A DNA stretch of 23,607 nt, from the NCBI GenBank assembly GCA_041741895.1, contig JBGSJO010000028.1:1-23607 (forward strand), read 5' to 3'. Source of the DNA: Allopontixanthobacter sp041741895. Its GTDB lineage: Bacteria > Pseudomonadota > Alphaproteobacteria > Sphingomonadales > Sphingomonadaceae. Shown piece after piece: positions 14,686 to 23,138 of the stretch. The notes beneath the pieces were generated by a model that worked only from the letters and a program-made list of their open reading frames with translations, was not told the origin of the DNA and did not search any database. Both the position numbers and the translations under genes were made by a program. Every line of letters begins with the position of its first letter. Positions within the stretch are counted from its first letter, which is position 1.

Positions 14686-15668
14686 GGTTTCTGGCCAGCC
14701 TGCTGGCGCTGATGGTGCTATTGTATCTGCCCGCCACCGCCAGGGCCGACGAATTGCGGCCCGGCTATCTGGAAATGAGCGAGCAGCGCGCCGGGGATTG
14801 GCGGATCGCATGGAAGCTCCCCCTGTCCCAGCCGCCCACCGGGGATATCGCCGTGCCCCAATTGCCCGAAAATTGCCGCTATTCCGGGCAGGTCAGGCAG
14901 GGTTTTGTCGGCGGGGCGATACTCGGCGATGCGCAGGTTCGGTGCGGCGGCAGTGTGGCGGGCGGGACCATTGGCGTACCTGCACTGTCCGGCCCCGGCG
15001 ATATGCTGGTCCGCCTCGCGCCGCTCGACCAACCAGTGCAGCTTCACCGCCTGACCGGAACTCAGCCCGCCGCCACAATCACCGGCCCGGCCAGCACGTG
15101 GCAGGTTCTGGGCAGCTATTTCATGATCGGGGTGGACCATATCCTGACCGGCTGGGACCATTTGCTGTTCGTCATCGCGCTGGTCCTGCTGCTGCGCCGC
15201 CCGCGCGCGGTGGTGATGGCGGCAACCGCGTTCACGCTGGCCCATTCGCTGACGCTGGCGGGCGCCGCACTGGGGTTTCTGTCCATGCCGCAGCGACCGG
15301 TGGAGGCGCTGATCGCGCTTTCCATAGTCTTTCTGGCGGTCGAGATCCTGCGCAAACCCCGGGGCCCAGCCAGCCTGACATTGCGGTTCCCCTGGGTAAT
15401 CGCCCTGCTGTTCGGCTTGTTGCACGGATTCGGATTTGCCGGGGCACTGGGCGCGATCGGCCTGCCCGAAGGGGACATCGTGCCCGCGCTGCTGGCATTC
15501 AATGTCGGGGTGGAAGCAGGGCAATTATGCGTCATCATCGCTGTGCTGGCGGCACTGGCCGGCGCGCGCAAGATGGCCCAAGGCGCTGTGCAGCCCGCTG
15601 TCCGCTTTGCCGCTTATGCAATCGGCATCACGGGGGCATATTGGCTGGTGGACCGGGTGGTCATCTGA
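14682..15668 (+). CDS. HupE/UreJ-like membrane protein with periplasmic N-terminal domain
   Basis: A 328-residue protein. A signal peptide (1-22, ending A-T-A-R-A) is followed by a roughly 115-residue extracytoplasmic domain with two cysteines (C65, C88), perhaps a disulfide. Six or seven membrane segments follow from about 143. Histidines sit in the family's conserved places: G-V-D-H-I-L-T-G-W-D-H-L-L-F (150-163; H153, H160), L-A-H-S-L (H188) and G-L-L-H-G-F-G-F-A-G (H248), together with F-N-V-G-V-E-A-G (E278). HupE/UreJ relatives are linked to nickel or other metal permeation, but this subfamily has no settled substrate. It is the last gene of the three-gene unit. The 161-base gap to the convergent ATPase gene shows no gene. 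Confidence 0.87.
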   Translation: MRFLASLLALMVLLYLPATARADELRPGYLEMSEQRAGDWRIAWKLPLSQPPTGDIAVPQLPENCRYSGQVRQGFVGGAILGDAQVRCGGSVAGGTIGVPALSGPGDMLVRLAPLDQPVQLHRLTGTQPAATITGPASTWQVLGSYFMIGVDHILTGWDHLLFVIALVLLLRRPRAVVMAATAFTLAHSLTLAGAALGFLSMPQRPVEALIALSIVFLAVEILRKPRGPASLTLRFPWVIALLFGLLHGFGFAGALGAIGLPEGDIVPALLAFNVGVEAGQLCVIIAVLAALAGARKMAQGAVQPAVRFAAYAIGITGAYWLVDRVVI

Positions 15669-15829
15669 TCGATCAGGGCGCTGTTTCGCAGATACGCGGC
15701 TGTTTGGCCCCCGGCGCGCTCCCTGCCGGATAGCGCGGCGAGTTCGCTTGTCGGCGGATGTCTGCCAATCCCCAGATCATGGACCGCAGTTCCGGGCCAG
15801 ACTTTAGGGAGATATACGGATGCAGATGG

Positions 15830-18460
15830 TCACATGGTCCGGCGCGGGGCAGGGCCTTGCTGCTCATCGCCGAACCAGCGCCGTTCCGCAAAGGGCTTGA
15901 TGCGTTCGAGCATGATCAGCACACAGATGCCGGTGCCGATTGCTACGCCGCCCAGCACAGGGTCCAGCATGTCGAACTTCAGGAATACGCGGGCCGGGGC
16001 CACCGTCAAGATCAGCGCCGTCACCAAAGACACGATCCCCACCACGATCAGAAGCGCCCGGTTCTTCCCTGAAAACGCCTCCGCGAAAGAGGCACTGAAG
16101 GAACGGTTGACCAGGATCAACGCAAGGATCGCCGCGATCAGGGCGAAAAAGTTCAGGGCGCGCCACTGCCCTTCGGGCAACTGCCAATATAGGGCCCCGA
16201 GATAAACGGCCGCCAGCAGGGACAGCACCAGGGCGCCCTGAAACAGGCTCCAGATGATCATCGGGATCGAGAACATCGGCTGGGCCGGATCGCGCGGCTT
16301 GCGCGACATCGCATTTTCTTCTGCCGGTTCCGCCTCGAACACCAACGCGCACACCGGGTCGATCACCATTTCCAGCAAGGCAATATGGATTGGCCCAAAC
16401 AATAGAGGCTGCCCGAACAGGAGCGGCATGAGGGTCAATCCGGCTATCGGCACATGGACAGCAAAGATGAACGCCATCGCCTTGCGGATATTGTCATAGA
16501 TACGGCGCCCCAATGCGATGGTCCGGACGATCGAATCGAAATCATCCTCCAGCAGCACGATGGACGATGCCTCCCTCGCCACATCGGTGCCGCGCTTGCC
16601 CATCGCGATCCCGATATGCGCGGCTTTCAGCGAGGGGGCATCGTTTACCCCGTCACCGGTCATCGCGACCACTTCGCCGCCTGCCTTGAATGCGGTGACG
16701 ATGCGTAATTTCTGTTCCGGCATGATCCGAGCAAATACGCTGACATGGCAGAGCCGTTCGGCGAGCGCATCATCGCCGAGCGTATCCAGTTCCTCACCGG
16801 TCAGGACATCACCGTCCTCTATGCCCGCAGCACCGGCAATTGCGCTGGCGGTTACCGCATAATCGCCGGTGATCATGACCACTCTGATGCCGGCATTGCG
16901 GCATTGCGCGATGGCATTAGGCACCGACTCGCGCAGCGGATCGGCCAGACCAATCAGGCCGATGAAGGCGAAATCGTGATCTTCCAACCCAGCGTCAGGG
17001 TCCGGATCCTCCGCCTGGCTGGAGGCGACGCCCAGAACCCGAATACCCCGATGCGCCATGGCATCCGCAGCATCGGTCAATGCGCGCAATTCCTTCCCTT
17101 CAAGCCCGCACAGGCTGGCTACGGATTCCGGCGCGCCCTTCACCGCAATCACCGATTGTCCCGGTGCGCCGGTTTCCCGCCAATGGTTGAACATCACCCG
17201 CAATTCAGGCTGGAAGCCGTGCTCGCTTGACAGGGCAAGGCCGGAGCCTGCGGCAATTCCGCTCTCGTCGGCGCAGCGATGGATCGCCTGGTCCATCGGA
17301 TCAACCGCTACCGCCGGGCTGGCGAGCAAGGCGAATTCCAAAATCTTTGCTGGCCGGCCAGCGAGCTGGGCATCCGGGCCAAGCGTTACCTCGCCGCCTG
17401 ATGGCGCCCACAGGCGCACCACCGCCATCCGGTTCTGGGTCAGTGTGCCGGTCTTGTCGGTGCACAGCACAGTGGTCGCGCCCAGCGTTTCTATGGCAGC
17501 GGCCCGGCGGGTGAGAACCCCTGCCTGGCCGATCCGCCAGGCACCCATTGCCATGAATACCGCCAGCACGACCGGGAATTCCTCCGGCAGCATGGTCATA
17601 GCGGTAGTGATCCCAGCCAGAATGGCATCGATCCAGTCGCCCCGGGTCAGGCCGTATAGCACCACCACCGCGCCCGCCACCGCAGCGCCTGCCAGCGCGC
17701 TGAGGCGGACGATCCGGGCGGTTTCCTTGCGCAGGCGCGGTGCTTGGGTGTCGAGCGATGCGAGTGACCTGCCGATCCGGCCAATCTCGCTATGTCCGCC
17801 GGTGGCGACAACGCGGGCTAAGCCGTGTCCGCGGGCGATCATCGAACCGGAAAAGACAAAGGGCTGATCCTCCCCGCCCGGGCGCGGCGGCGCCCCAGGA
17901 TCGGGCTGCTGCGCCGATGCTTTTTTGCGAACGCTGAGCGATTCCCCGGTGATCAGGGATTCGTCCGCATGCAGATCATCCGCCTGCAGCAATTGCGCAT
18001 CGGCCGCCACCCGGTCACCGGCCTCCAGCACCAACAAATCGCCGCGCACCACATCGCGCCCGGCAATGCGCTGCTGCTGTCCGTCCCTGATCACCAGTGC
18101 ACGCGGGGCCGAAAGATCGCGCAGCGCCTCCAGAACATGTTCCGTCCGGGTTTCCTGGATTGCGGTAATGGCAACCGAAAAGGTCGCAAAGCCAAGCAGG
18201 ATCAGGGCTTCCGCGTGATCACCCAGAATGAAATAGACGACGCCGCCCCCCAGCAGCAGCGCAAGCATCGGCTCGCGCAGTACCTCGCCGATGATGCGCA
18301 ATGTGCTGCGCTGGGTCGTCTGCGGTAACAGATTGGGGCCTTCGGCAGCCAGCTGCCGCGCGGCTTCGGCGGTGCTCAACCCCTCACCGATGCCGACGGG
18401 ATTGTCCGGTCCGCTGCCTTCGCTCGCAACCGCTTCATTAATGGCTTGAGTTTGCACCAT
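15830..18460 (-). CDS. P-type cation-transporting ATPase, probable Ca2+ exporter
   Basis: An 876-residue P2-like ATPase with all cytoplasmic motifs: T-G-E-S (171-174), phosphoacceptor D335 in C-T-D-K-T-G-T-L-T, K-G-A-P-E (441-445), M-I-T-G-D (529-533) and M-T-G-D-G-V-N-D-A-P (600-609). There are ten predicted membrane segments and an N-terminal cation-ATPase domain (about 25-95) but no heavy-metal-binding domain. The M4 ion-site motif is P-E-E-F-P (292-296) rather than the P-E-G-L-P of SERCA/PMR1 pumps; M6 has V-I-D-P-V-C-A-L-V-F-E-A-E. The gene follows a Ca2+/cation antiporter gene by three bases (TAG-ACG-ATG), so they form an operon. The joint context supports Ca2+ export, though the altered M4 motif leaves the ion unproven. 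Confidence 0.88.
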   Translation of the reverse strand: MVQTQAINEAVASEGSGPDNPVGIGEGLSTAEAARQLAAEGPNLLPQTTQRSTLRIIGEVLREPMLALLLGGGVVYFILGDHAEALILLGFATFSVAITAIQETRTEHVLEALRDLSAPRALVIRDGQQQRIAGRDVVRGDLLVLEAGDRVAADAQLLQADDLHADESLITGESLSVRKKASAQQPDPGAPPRPGGEDQPFVFSGSMIARGHGLARVVATGGHSEIGRIGRSLASLDTQAPRLRKETARIVRLSALAGAAVAGAVVVLYGLTRGDWIDAILAGITTAMTMLPEEFPVVLAVFMAMGAWRIGQAGVLTRRAAAIETLGATTVLCTDKTGTLTQNRMAVVRLWAPSGGEVTLGPDAQLAGRPAKILEFALLASPAVAVDPMDQAIHRCADESGIAAGSGLALSSEHGFQPELRVMFNHWRETGAPGQSVIAVKGAPESVASLCGLEGKELRALTDAADAMAHRGIRVLGVASSQAEDPDPDAGLEDHDFAFIGLIGLADPLRESVPNAIAQCRNAGIRVVMITGDYAVTASAIAGAAGIEDGDVLTGEELDTLGDDALAERLCHVSVFARIMPEQKLRIVTAFKAGGEVVAMTGDGVNDAPSLKAAHIGIAMGKRGTDVAREASSIVLLEDDFDSIVRTIALGRRIYDNIRKAMAFIFAVHVPIAGLTLMPLLFGQPLLFGPIHIALLEMVIDPVCALVFEAEPAEENAMSRKPRDPAQPMFSIPMIIWSLFQGALVLSLLAAVYLGALYWQLPEGQWRALNFFALIAAILALILVNRSFSASFAEAFSGKNRALLIVVGIVSLVTALILTVAPARVFLKFDMLDPVLGGVAIGTGICVLIMLERIKPFAERRWFGDEQQGPAPRRTM

Positions 18461-18463
18461 CGT

Positions 18464-19474
18464 CTATTGCCCGATCAGGAAGGTTGCATAAGCGCTGAAC
18501 AGATAGACCACAAGCAGCGACAAGCTGATCCAGCTAACCGTGCCCATCACCTTGGAATCCGGCCGAAACAGCAACGCGACGATGAATATCCCGGACATGA
18601 TTACCGCGGCAAAGGCAGTCACCGCATGGGCCGGGGATACCGATGCCAGCAGCGATCCCTTCTGATACAGAATATCGTCGATCGCCAGGATCAGCACGTC
18701 GAACAGATTGCTGCCAAGCAGACCGCCGATCGCCATATCCACCAACCGATAGCGAAGCGCACTGATCGCCACCACCAGTTCGGGGACCGAAGTGGATGCA
18801 GCGATCAGCAGCGTCCCGACGAAAGTTGTCTGCCAGTCCATCACTTCGGCGATTTCCAGACCGACAAATGGCAGCCATATGCCTGCCAGGATCACCACCC
18901 CGGCGGCGGCGACATACCGGACAGCGGCTCTTTTCAGCACTGCGCTGGAGCGCCAGTCGGCTTCCATTTCGTTCACGTTGCTGCGGCGCTGGTAATCGAA
19001 CCCCGCACGCATCGCCACCAGGTAGAGCGCGATCAGGATCGGGCTGAAAATGCTGATGTGGAAGATCCTGAAATCCATCCCGGCATTGTTGAGCAGGATG
19101 ATCGCACCAACCGTTCCGATCAGGATCGTGCCGAATCCGGCGGTCAGGACATGGCCCTGGTCGATTTGCCGGAACAGTGGTTCGGGTCGGCTGAATTCGT
19201 CCAGCAGGACCAGCAACAATAGGTTGAAGATGCAGCTGCCCAGCGCATCGGCCACTGCGATGTTCGGGGCATCGGCCAGAGTGACCGCGCTGATCCCGGT
19301 GGTCAGTTCCGGCAGGGAGGTAGCGGTTGCCAGCAGGATCACTCCGATCCAGGTCATGGAAACGCCGGTTTCGCGGGCAATCTTCTCGCTGCTGCGGACC
19401 AGGACAGGGCCGGCCGCCGCGATGACCAATGTGCACAGACCAAGCTTCAACCAAGGCAAGATGATTTCAAGCAA
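18464..19474 (-). CDS. Sodium/calcium exchanger-family antiporter (YrbG/CaxA-like)
   Basis: About 336 residues and ten membrane segments. The two inverted alpha-repeats of the CaCA superfamily are clear: G-V-I-L-L-A-T-A-T-S-L-P-E-L-T-T near residue 45 and G-T-L-L-I-A-A-S-T-S-V-P-E-L-V-V in the second half, each with the ion-coordinating Glu in P-E-L, plus G-S-C-I-F-N and G-S-N-L-F-D. A hydrophilic central loop (Y-Q-R-R-S-N-V-N-E-M-E-A-D) separates the halves. I prefer a TTG start at 19474, six bases after GGGAG; a GTG at 19498 has no ribosome-binding site. It probably exchanges Ca2+ for Na+ or H+ and is the first gene of a two-gene operon with the P-type ATPase. Confidence 0.85.
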   Translation of the reverse strand: MLEIILPWLKLGLCTLVIAAAGPVLVRSSEKIARETGVSMTWIGVILLATATSLPELTTGISAVTLADAPNIAVADALGSCIFNLLLLVLLDEFSRPEPLFRQIDQGHVLTAGFGTILIGTVGAIILLNNAGMDFRIFHISIFSPILIALYLVAMRAGFDYQRRSNVNEMEADWRSSAVLKRAAVRYVAAAGVVILAGIWLPFVGLEIAEVMDWQTTFVGTLLIAASTSVPELVVAISALRYRLVDMAIGGLLGSNLFDVLILAIDDILYQKGSLLASVSPAHAVTAFAAVIMSGIFIVALLFRPDSKVMGTVSWISLSLLVVYLFSAYATFLIGQ

Positions 19475-19617
19475 TGCAGGCTCCCAGCCCCGCAACACTA
19501 GGCGCGGGTCAGATTTGCCGCGTTAAGGAATTCCCCTGACCACGCGGGCGCATTAGCCAATCACCTTTCCGCATATTTGCGTAATGATCGCGCCGGCCGC
19601 TTTCCGCTAACCAGATG

Positions 19618-19636
19618 CCTGGATCATCGATCCAGG
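19618..19636 (+). other. Perfect hairpin in the leader of the dehydrogenase gene
   Basis: CCTGGATC (19618-19625) and GATCCAGG (19629-19636) form an 8-bp perfect stem with a 3-base loop, 39 bases before the ATG at 19676. No T-tract follows on either strand. It lies between two divergent genes and may be a leader structure or protein-binding palindrome. Confidence 0.35.
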
Positions 19637-19675
19637 GCGGGATCAGAGGCGGCAAGTGCCGTGTACGGAGATTTT

Positions 19676-20440
19676 ATGGCGCAAGGCACCCATCCCAAAG
19701 CATCGCTCGTTACCGGCGCCAGTTCGGGAATAGGCAAGGCAACCGCACGGCTGTTCGCGCGCGCAGGCTACGCGGTGGCGCTGGTCGACCAGGATGAGGC
19801 CTGCGGGCAGGAAGCCCTGGCCGAATTGGAACAGGAAGGCGCGGATTGCGCATTTTTCCGCTGTGATGTGTCCCACGAAGACGAAGTGTCCACCATGATG
19901 AAGCAGGTGATCACCCGCTTCGGCCGAATCGATGCGGCATTCAACAATGCCGGTATCGAAGGCGAAACCGCGGATACTGGCGATTCCACAGCTGAAAATT
20001 GGGACCGCGTGATTGCAGTCAATCTGCGCGGGGTGTGGTTGTGGATGCGCGAGGAAATCCGGTACATGTCGAAAGAGGAAAGCGGCGGCGCCATCGTCAA
20101 TTGCGCATCCGTCGCGGGGTTGATCGGAATTCCGGGAGTTGCCGCCTATGTCGCCTCCAAACACGGCGTGGTCGGCCTGACCAAAGCGGCAGCGCTGGAA
20201 TATGCGGCGCGGAAAATTCGCATCAACGCCGTTTGCCCGGGCGCGATCGAAACTCCGATGCTGCAACGGTATATGCAAACCAGCGATGATGGCCGCAAAC
20301 ATATGATCGCCACTGAACCAATGGCGCGGATCGGGCTGCCCGAAGAAGTCGCGGAGGCCGTCCTGTGGCTGTGCAGCACAGGTGCCAGCTTCACGACCGG
20401 TCAGGCATTGGCTGTCGATGGCGGCTGGACGGCCAAGTGA
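19676..20440 (+). CDS. Short-chain dehydrogenase/reductase, classical NAD(P)-dependent
   Basis: A 254-residue classical SDR. T-G-A-S-S-G-I-G (13-20) is the dinucleotide-binding turn; D38 in A-L-V-D-Q-D at the end of the second strand favours NAD over NADP. N-N-A-G is at 90-93 and the catalytic set is S145, Y158 and K162 (Y-V-A-S-K). P-G-A-I-E-T-P-M and the C-terminal G-Q-A-L-A-V-D-G-G-W are also standard. GGAG lies five bases before ATG 19676; a longer in-frame start at 19577 has no ribosome-binding site and a non-family N-terminus. The substrate is unknown. It is convergent with mmsA, only 35 bases between the stops, so it is a separate transcription unit. Confidence 0.9.
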   Translation: MAQGTHPKASLVTGASSGIGKATARLFARAGYAVALVDQDEACGQEALAELEQEGADCAFFRCDVSHEDEVSTMMKQVITRFGRIDAAFNNAGIEGETADTGDSTAENWDRVIAVNLRGVWLWMREEIRYMSKEESGGAIVNCASVAGLIGIPGVAAYVASKHGVVGLTKAAALEYAARKIRINAVCPGAIETPMLQRYMQTSDDGRKHMIATEPMARIGLPEEVAEAVLWLCSTGASFTTGQALAVDGGWTAK

Positions 20441-20475
20441 TGCGCTGACGCCGACCCGCTACAGCGATCGGTCCA

Positions 20476-21975
20476 TCACCCCATCGTCGGAATGATGAAG
20501 GCATTGGAACCGTCCATGCCGCCATCGGGCCAGCGCTGGGTCACGGTTTTCACCTTGGTCCAGAACTTGAGCCCTTCGGTGCCATATTGATTGGTGTCGC
20601 CAAAGGCGCTGCGTTTCCACCCGCCGAAACTGTGATAGGCGACCGGCACCGGGATCGGCACGTTGATGCCGACCATCCCGACATTCACGCGGGCAGCAAA
20701 TTCGCGCGCCGCATGGCCGTTGCGGGTGAAGATCGCCACGCCGTTGCCATATTGATGATCGCTGGGCAGGCGCACTGCCTCCTCGAAATCCCTGGCGCGC
20801 ACGATCTGGAGAACCGGGCCGAAAATCTCTTCTTTGTAGCTTTCCATGTCGGTGGTGACGTGGTCGATCAGCGTGGGGCCGATGAAGAAGCCCTTCTCGT
20901 GTCCCTGCAGGCTGAAGCCGCGGCCATCGACAACGATCTCGCCGCCTTCATTCTCCGCCGTGTCGATCCATTGTTCGACGCGCGCCCGGTGTTCCGGGGT
21001 GACAACCGGGCCGTAATGCGCGTCGGGATCGCTCGAGACACCGATCCGCAAGGCATGGATCGCCGGGATAAGTTTCTCCCGCAGACGGTCCGCCGTGTCT
21101 TCGCCCACTGGCACCACCACCGGTAGCGCCATGCAGCGTTCGCCCGCAGAACCGAAGGCCGCGCCGGCCAGATCGTTCACCACCTGGTCGAGATCGGCGT
21201 CGGGCATCACGATGCCGTGGTTCTTCGCCCCGCCCATCGCCTGCACGCGCTTGCCCGCCGCAACGCCGCGTTTGTAAACATAATGCGCAATGTCGGATGA
21301 TCCCACAAAACTGACCGCAGCGATATCGGGATGGTCGAGGATGGCATCGACCATTTCCTTGTCGCCGTGCACCACTTGCAGCAGCCCCGCGGGCGCGCCT
21401 GCTTCAAGGAACAGTTCGGCCAGCCGGACGGGGACCGAGGGATCGCGTTCCGATGGCTTGAGGATGAAGGCATTGCCCGCCGCAATGGCCATGCCGAACA
21501 TCCACATCGGGATCATCGCGGGGAAATTGAACGGGGTGATTCCGGCCCCAATGCCGAGCGGCTGGCGCATCGAATAGACATCGATGCCCGGCCCTGCGCC
21601 TTGCGTATATTCACCCTTCAGTACTTGCGGAATGCCGCAGGCATATTCGATCACTTCCAGTCCGCGCTGGATATCGCCCTTGGCATCGTCGATCACCTTG
21701 CCGTGTTCGGAAGAAAGCAGCTCGGCCAGTTCCTGCATATTGGCTTCGATCAACTCCTTGTACCGGAACATCACGCGCGCGCGTTTCTGCGGATTGGTCG
21801 CGGCCCATTCGCGCTGAACCTTTTTCGCAGCCTCAACCGCCCGGTCGAGCAGCGCAGCATCGCCGAGCGAGACCTCCGCCTGCACTTCGCCGGTCGACGG
21901 GTTCCATATCTGGTGCGTGCGGCCAGTCCCGGAAGATCCCGCGCCGCCGGCGATGAAATGGTCGATCTGTCGCAT
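20476..21975 (-). CDS. mmsA: CoA-acylating methylmalonate-semialdehyde dehydrogenase
   Basis: A 499-residue aldehyde dehydrogenase from ATG 21975, matching the MmsA length of about 500. Family-specific features: I-T-P-F-N-F-P (146-152, catalytic Asn150), F-V-G-S-S-D-I-A (223-230), and G-S-A-G-E-R-C-M-A-L (275-284, nucleophile C281), the last being the MmsA version of the active site. The general-base Glu of ordinary ALDHs is replaced by the M-G-G-A-K-N-H-G loop, as in CoA-acylating members. It converts methylmalonate semialdehyde to propionyl-CoA in valine (and thymine or inositol) breakdown. AGGAG is ten bases before the ATG, slightly long. The frame stays open to 22275 but that extension runs through the divergent LysR gene. 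Confidence 0.93.
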   Translation of the reverse strand: MRQIDHFIAGGAGSSGTGRTHQIWNPSTGEVQAEVSLGDAALLDRAVEAAKKVQREWAATNPQKRARVMFRYKELIEANMQELAELLSSEHGKVIDDAKGDIQRGLEVIEYACGIPQVLKGEYTQGAGPGIDVYSMRQPLGIGAGITPFNFPAMIPMWMFGMAIAAGNAFILKPSERDPSVPVRLAELFLEAGAPAGLLQVVHGDKEMVDAILDHPDIAAVSFVGSSDIAHYVYKRGVAAGKRVQAMGGAKNHGIVMPDADLDQVVNDLAGAAFGSAGERCMALPVVVPVGEDTADRLREKLIPAIHALRIGVSSDPDAHYGPVVTPEHRARVEQWIDTAENEGGEIVVDGRGFSLQGHEKGFFIGPTLIDHVTTDMESYKEEIFGPVLQIVRARDFEEAVRLPSDHQYGNGVAIFTRNGHAAREFAARVNVGMVGINVPIPVPVAYHSFGGWKRSAFGDTNQYGTEGLKFWTKVKTVTQRWPDGGMDGSNAFIIPTMG

Positions 21976-22044
21976 GATAATGTAACTCCTAAAATGGCCC
22001 TTGATTGCCTTTCCCATACGGGAATGGTGCAGACAAGTTCCAAC

Positions 22045-22065
22045 TTTGCATCTATGGGCTGCAAA
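22045..22065. promoter_or_regulatory. LysR-type T-N11-A binding site candidate
   Basis: TTTGCA (22045-22050), a 9-base spacer and TGCAAA (22060-22065) form a symmetric site of LysR type in the 91-base gap between mmsA and lysR. It ends one base before the LysR start codon, so binding would be expected to block the regulator's own expression. A second repeat, TTCCC-ATAC-GGGAA, lies at 22011-22024. Confidence 0.5.
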
Positions 22066-22066
22066 T

Positions 22067-22963
22067 ATGCAGGATGTGAACTGGAACGATCTACGCGTCT
22101 TCCTGGCCGTAGCCACCGCCGGGCAGATAGGCCGGGCCGCGCATGCGCTCAAGGTCGATCCAACCACATTGGGACGCCGCCTCCGCCGATTGGAACAACA
22201 TTTGGAAGTGACCCTGTTCGAACGAACGCGGGATGGCCAATCGCTGACCGAAGCGGGCGAAATGCTGCTGGCCAAGGCAGAGGCGATGGCCGATGCCGCG
22301 CGCAGTATCGACGAAACTCTAAGCCCCAGATCGGGCCTGAGTGGAAGTTTGCGCCTGAGCGTGGCAGAGGGATTCGGCAGCCAGTTCCTGACGCCCTATC
22401 TGGCCGATTTTGCCCGCGCCCATCCCAATCTGGTGATCGAACTGATTGCGAACAGCGGATTTCTCAGCCCGTCCCGGCGCGAGGCCGACATTGCCGTCAT
22501 GCTGTCGCGGCCCAAGGCCGGACCGGTGCTGTCGCGCAAGCTCTCGGATTACCGGCTGATGCTGTTCGCCAGCTCAGAATATCTGGAACAACACGGCACG
22601 CCGCTGCTACCAGCGGATCTTGCAAACGGACATACGCTGATCAGCTATGTGCCGGAATTGCTTTACGCCCCGGAACTCAATTATCTCGACGATTTCCATG
22701 CAGGGCTGTCCGCCCAGATACGATCGTCGAGCATCAATGCCCAGGCACGTCTGATCGAAGAGGGTGCCGGGATTGGCGTTCTCCCCTGCTTCATAGCCCG
22801 GCAATCCAATAATCTGGAAGCAGTCTGCCCAGGCCAGTCGATTACCCGCAGCTTCTGGTTGATAACCCATCAGGATACACAGAATCTGGCCAAGGTTCGC
22901 GCAGGCAAGGAATGGCTCTCGGCTTGCGTCCGGTCGGGACGCAGCCTGCTAATGTCCCCCTAG
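22067..22963 (+). CDS. LysR-family transcriptional regulator, probable regulator of mmsA
   Basis: A 298-residue LysR protein from ATG 22067. The N-terminal HTH covers about 3-62: W-N-D-L-R-V-F-L-A-V-A-T-A-G at the front, recognition helix near D-P-T-T-L-G-R-R-L-R-R-L-E, then L-F-E-R-T. The effector domain covers about 92-295 (S-G-S-L-R-L-S-V-A-E ... G-I-G-V-L-P-C-F). Upstream in-frame codons to 22001 lie in the mmsA leader and are not family-like. Divergent orientation and a symmetric site in the short gap suggest control of mmsA, the usual LysR arrangement. The ligand is unknown; a valine-pathway intermediate is plausible. A good intrinsic terminator follows. Confidence 0.9.
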   Translation: MQDVNWNDLRVFLAVATAGQIGRAAHALKVDPTTLGRRLRRLEQHLEVTLFERTRDGQSLTEAGEMLLAKAEAMADAARSIDETLSPRSGLSGSLRLSVAEGFGSQFLTPYLADFARAHPNLVIELIANSGFLSPSRREADIAVMLSRPKAGPVLSRKLSDYRLMLFASSEYLEQHGTPLLPADLANGHTLISYVPELLYAPELNYLDDFHAGLSAQIRSSSINAQARLIEEGAGIGVLPCFIARQSNNLEAVCPGQSITRSFWLITHQDTQNLAKVRAGKEWLSACVRSGRSLLMSP

Positions 22964-22993
22964 CCCGTAATCGCTGACGGGGGAATCCCGTTG

Positions 22994-23024
22994 TTGGCCC
23001 TGTATAGAAGTGGGGCCAATTTTT
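22994..23024 (+). terminator. Rho-independent terminator of the LysR gene
   Basis: TTGGCCC (22994-23000) pairs perfectly with GGGCCAA (23013-23019), with a 12-base loop, and is followed directly by TTTTT (23020-23024). It lies 31 bases after the stop codon. It is the clearest terminator in the window. Confidence 0.8.
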
Positions 23025-23138
23025 CGTGATCGCCGCCGCGGCAATAAAGCTCTTCATTTTCTGGGCGCCTCACCCACTTCTAGCGAAGACACCGCAGGGC
23101 AACCACTTTTTTACAACGTTTGCTCATCGATGGTATAG

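Noticed and set aside
15665..15676. 12-bp palindrome CTGATCGATCAG over the stop codon of the HupE-like gene
   Set aside because: Built of overlapping GATC units likely by chance; no loop or T-tract, so not a terminator.
15715..15737. CGCGCT/AGCGCG hairpin between the HupE-like gene and the ATPase gene
   Set aside because: 6-bp stem in GC-rich DNA with an 11-base loop and no T-tract on either strand; expected by chance at this GC content.
21976..22275. Minus-strand N-terminal extension of mmsA
   Set aside because: It crosses the divergent LysR gene; ATG 21975 gives the family's normal N-terminus and has AGGAG upstream.
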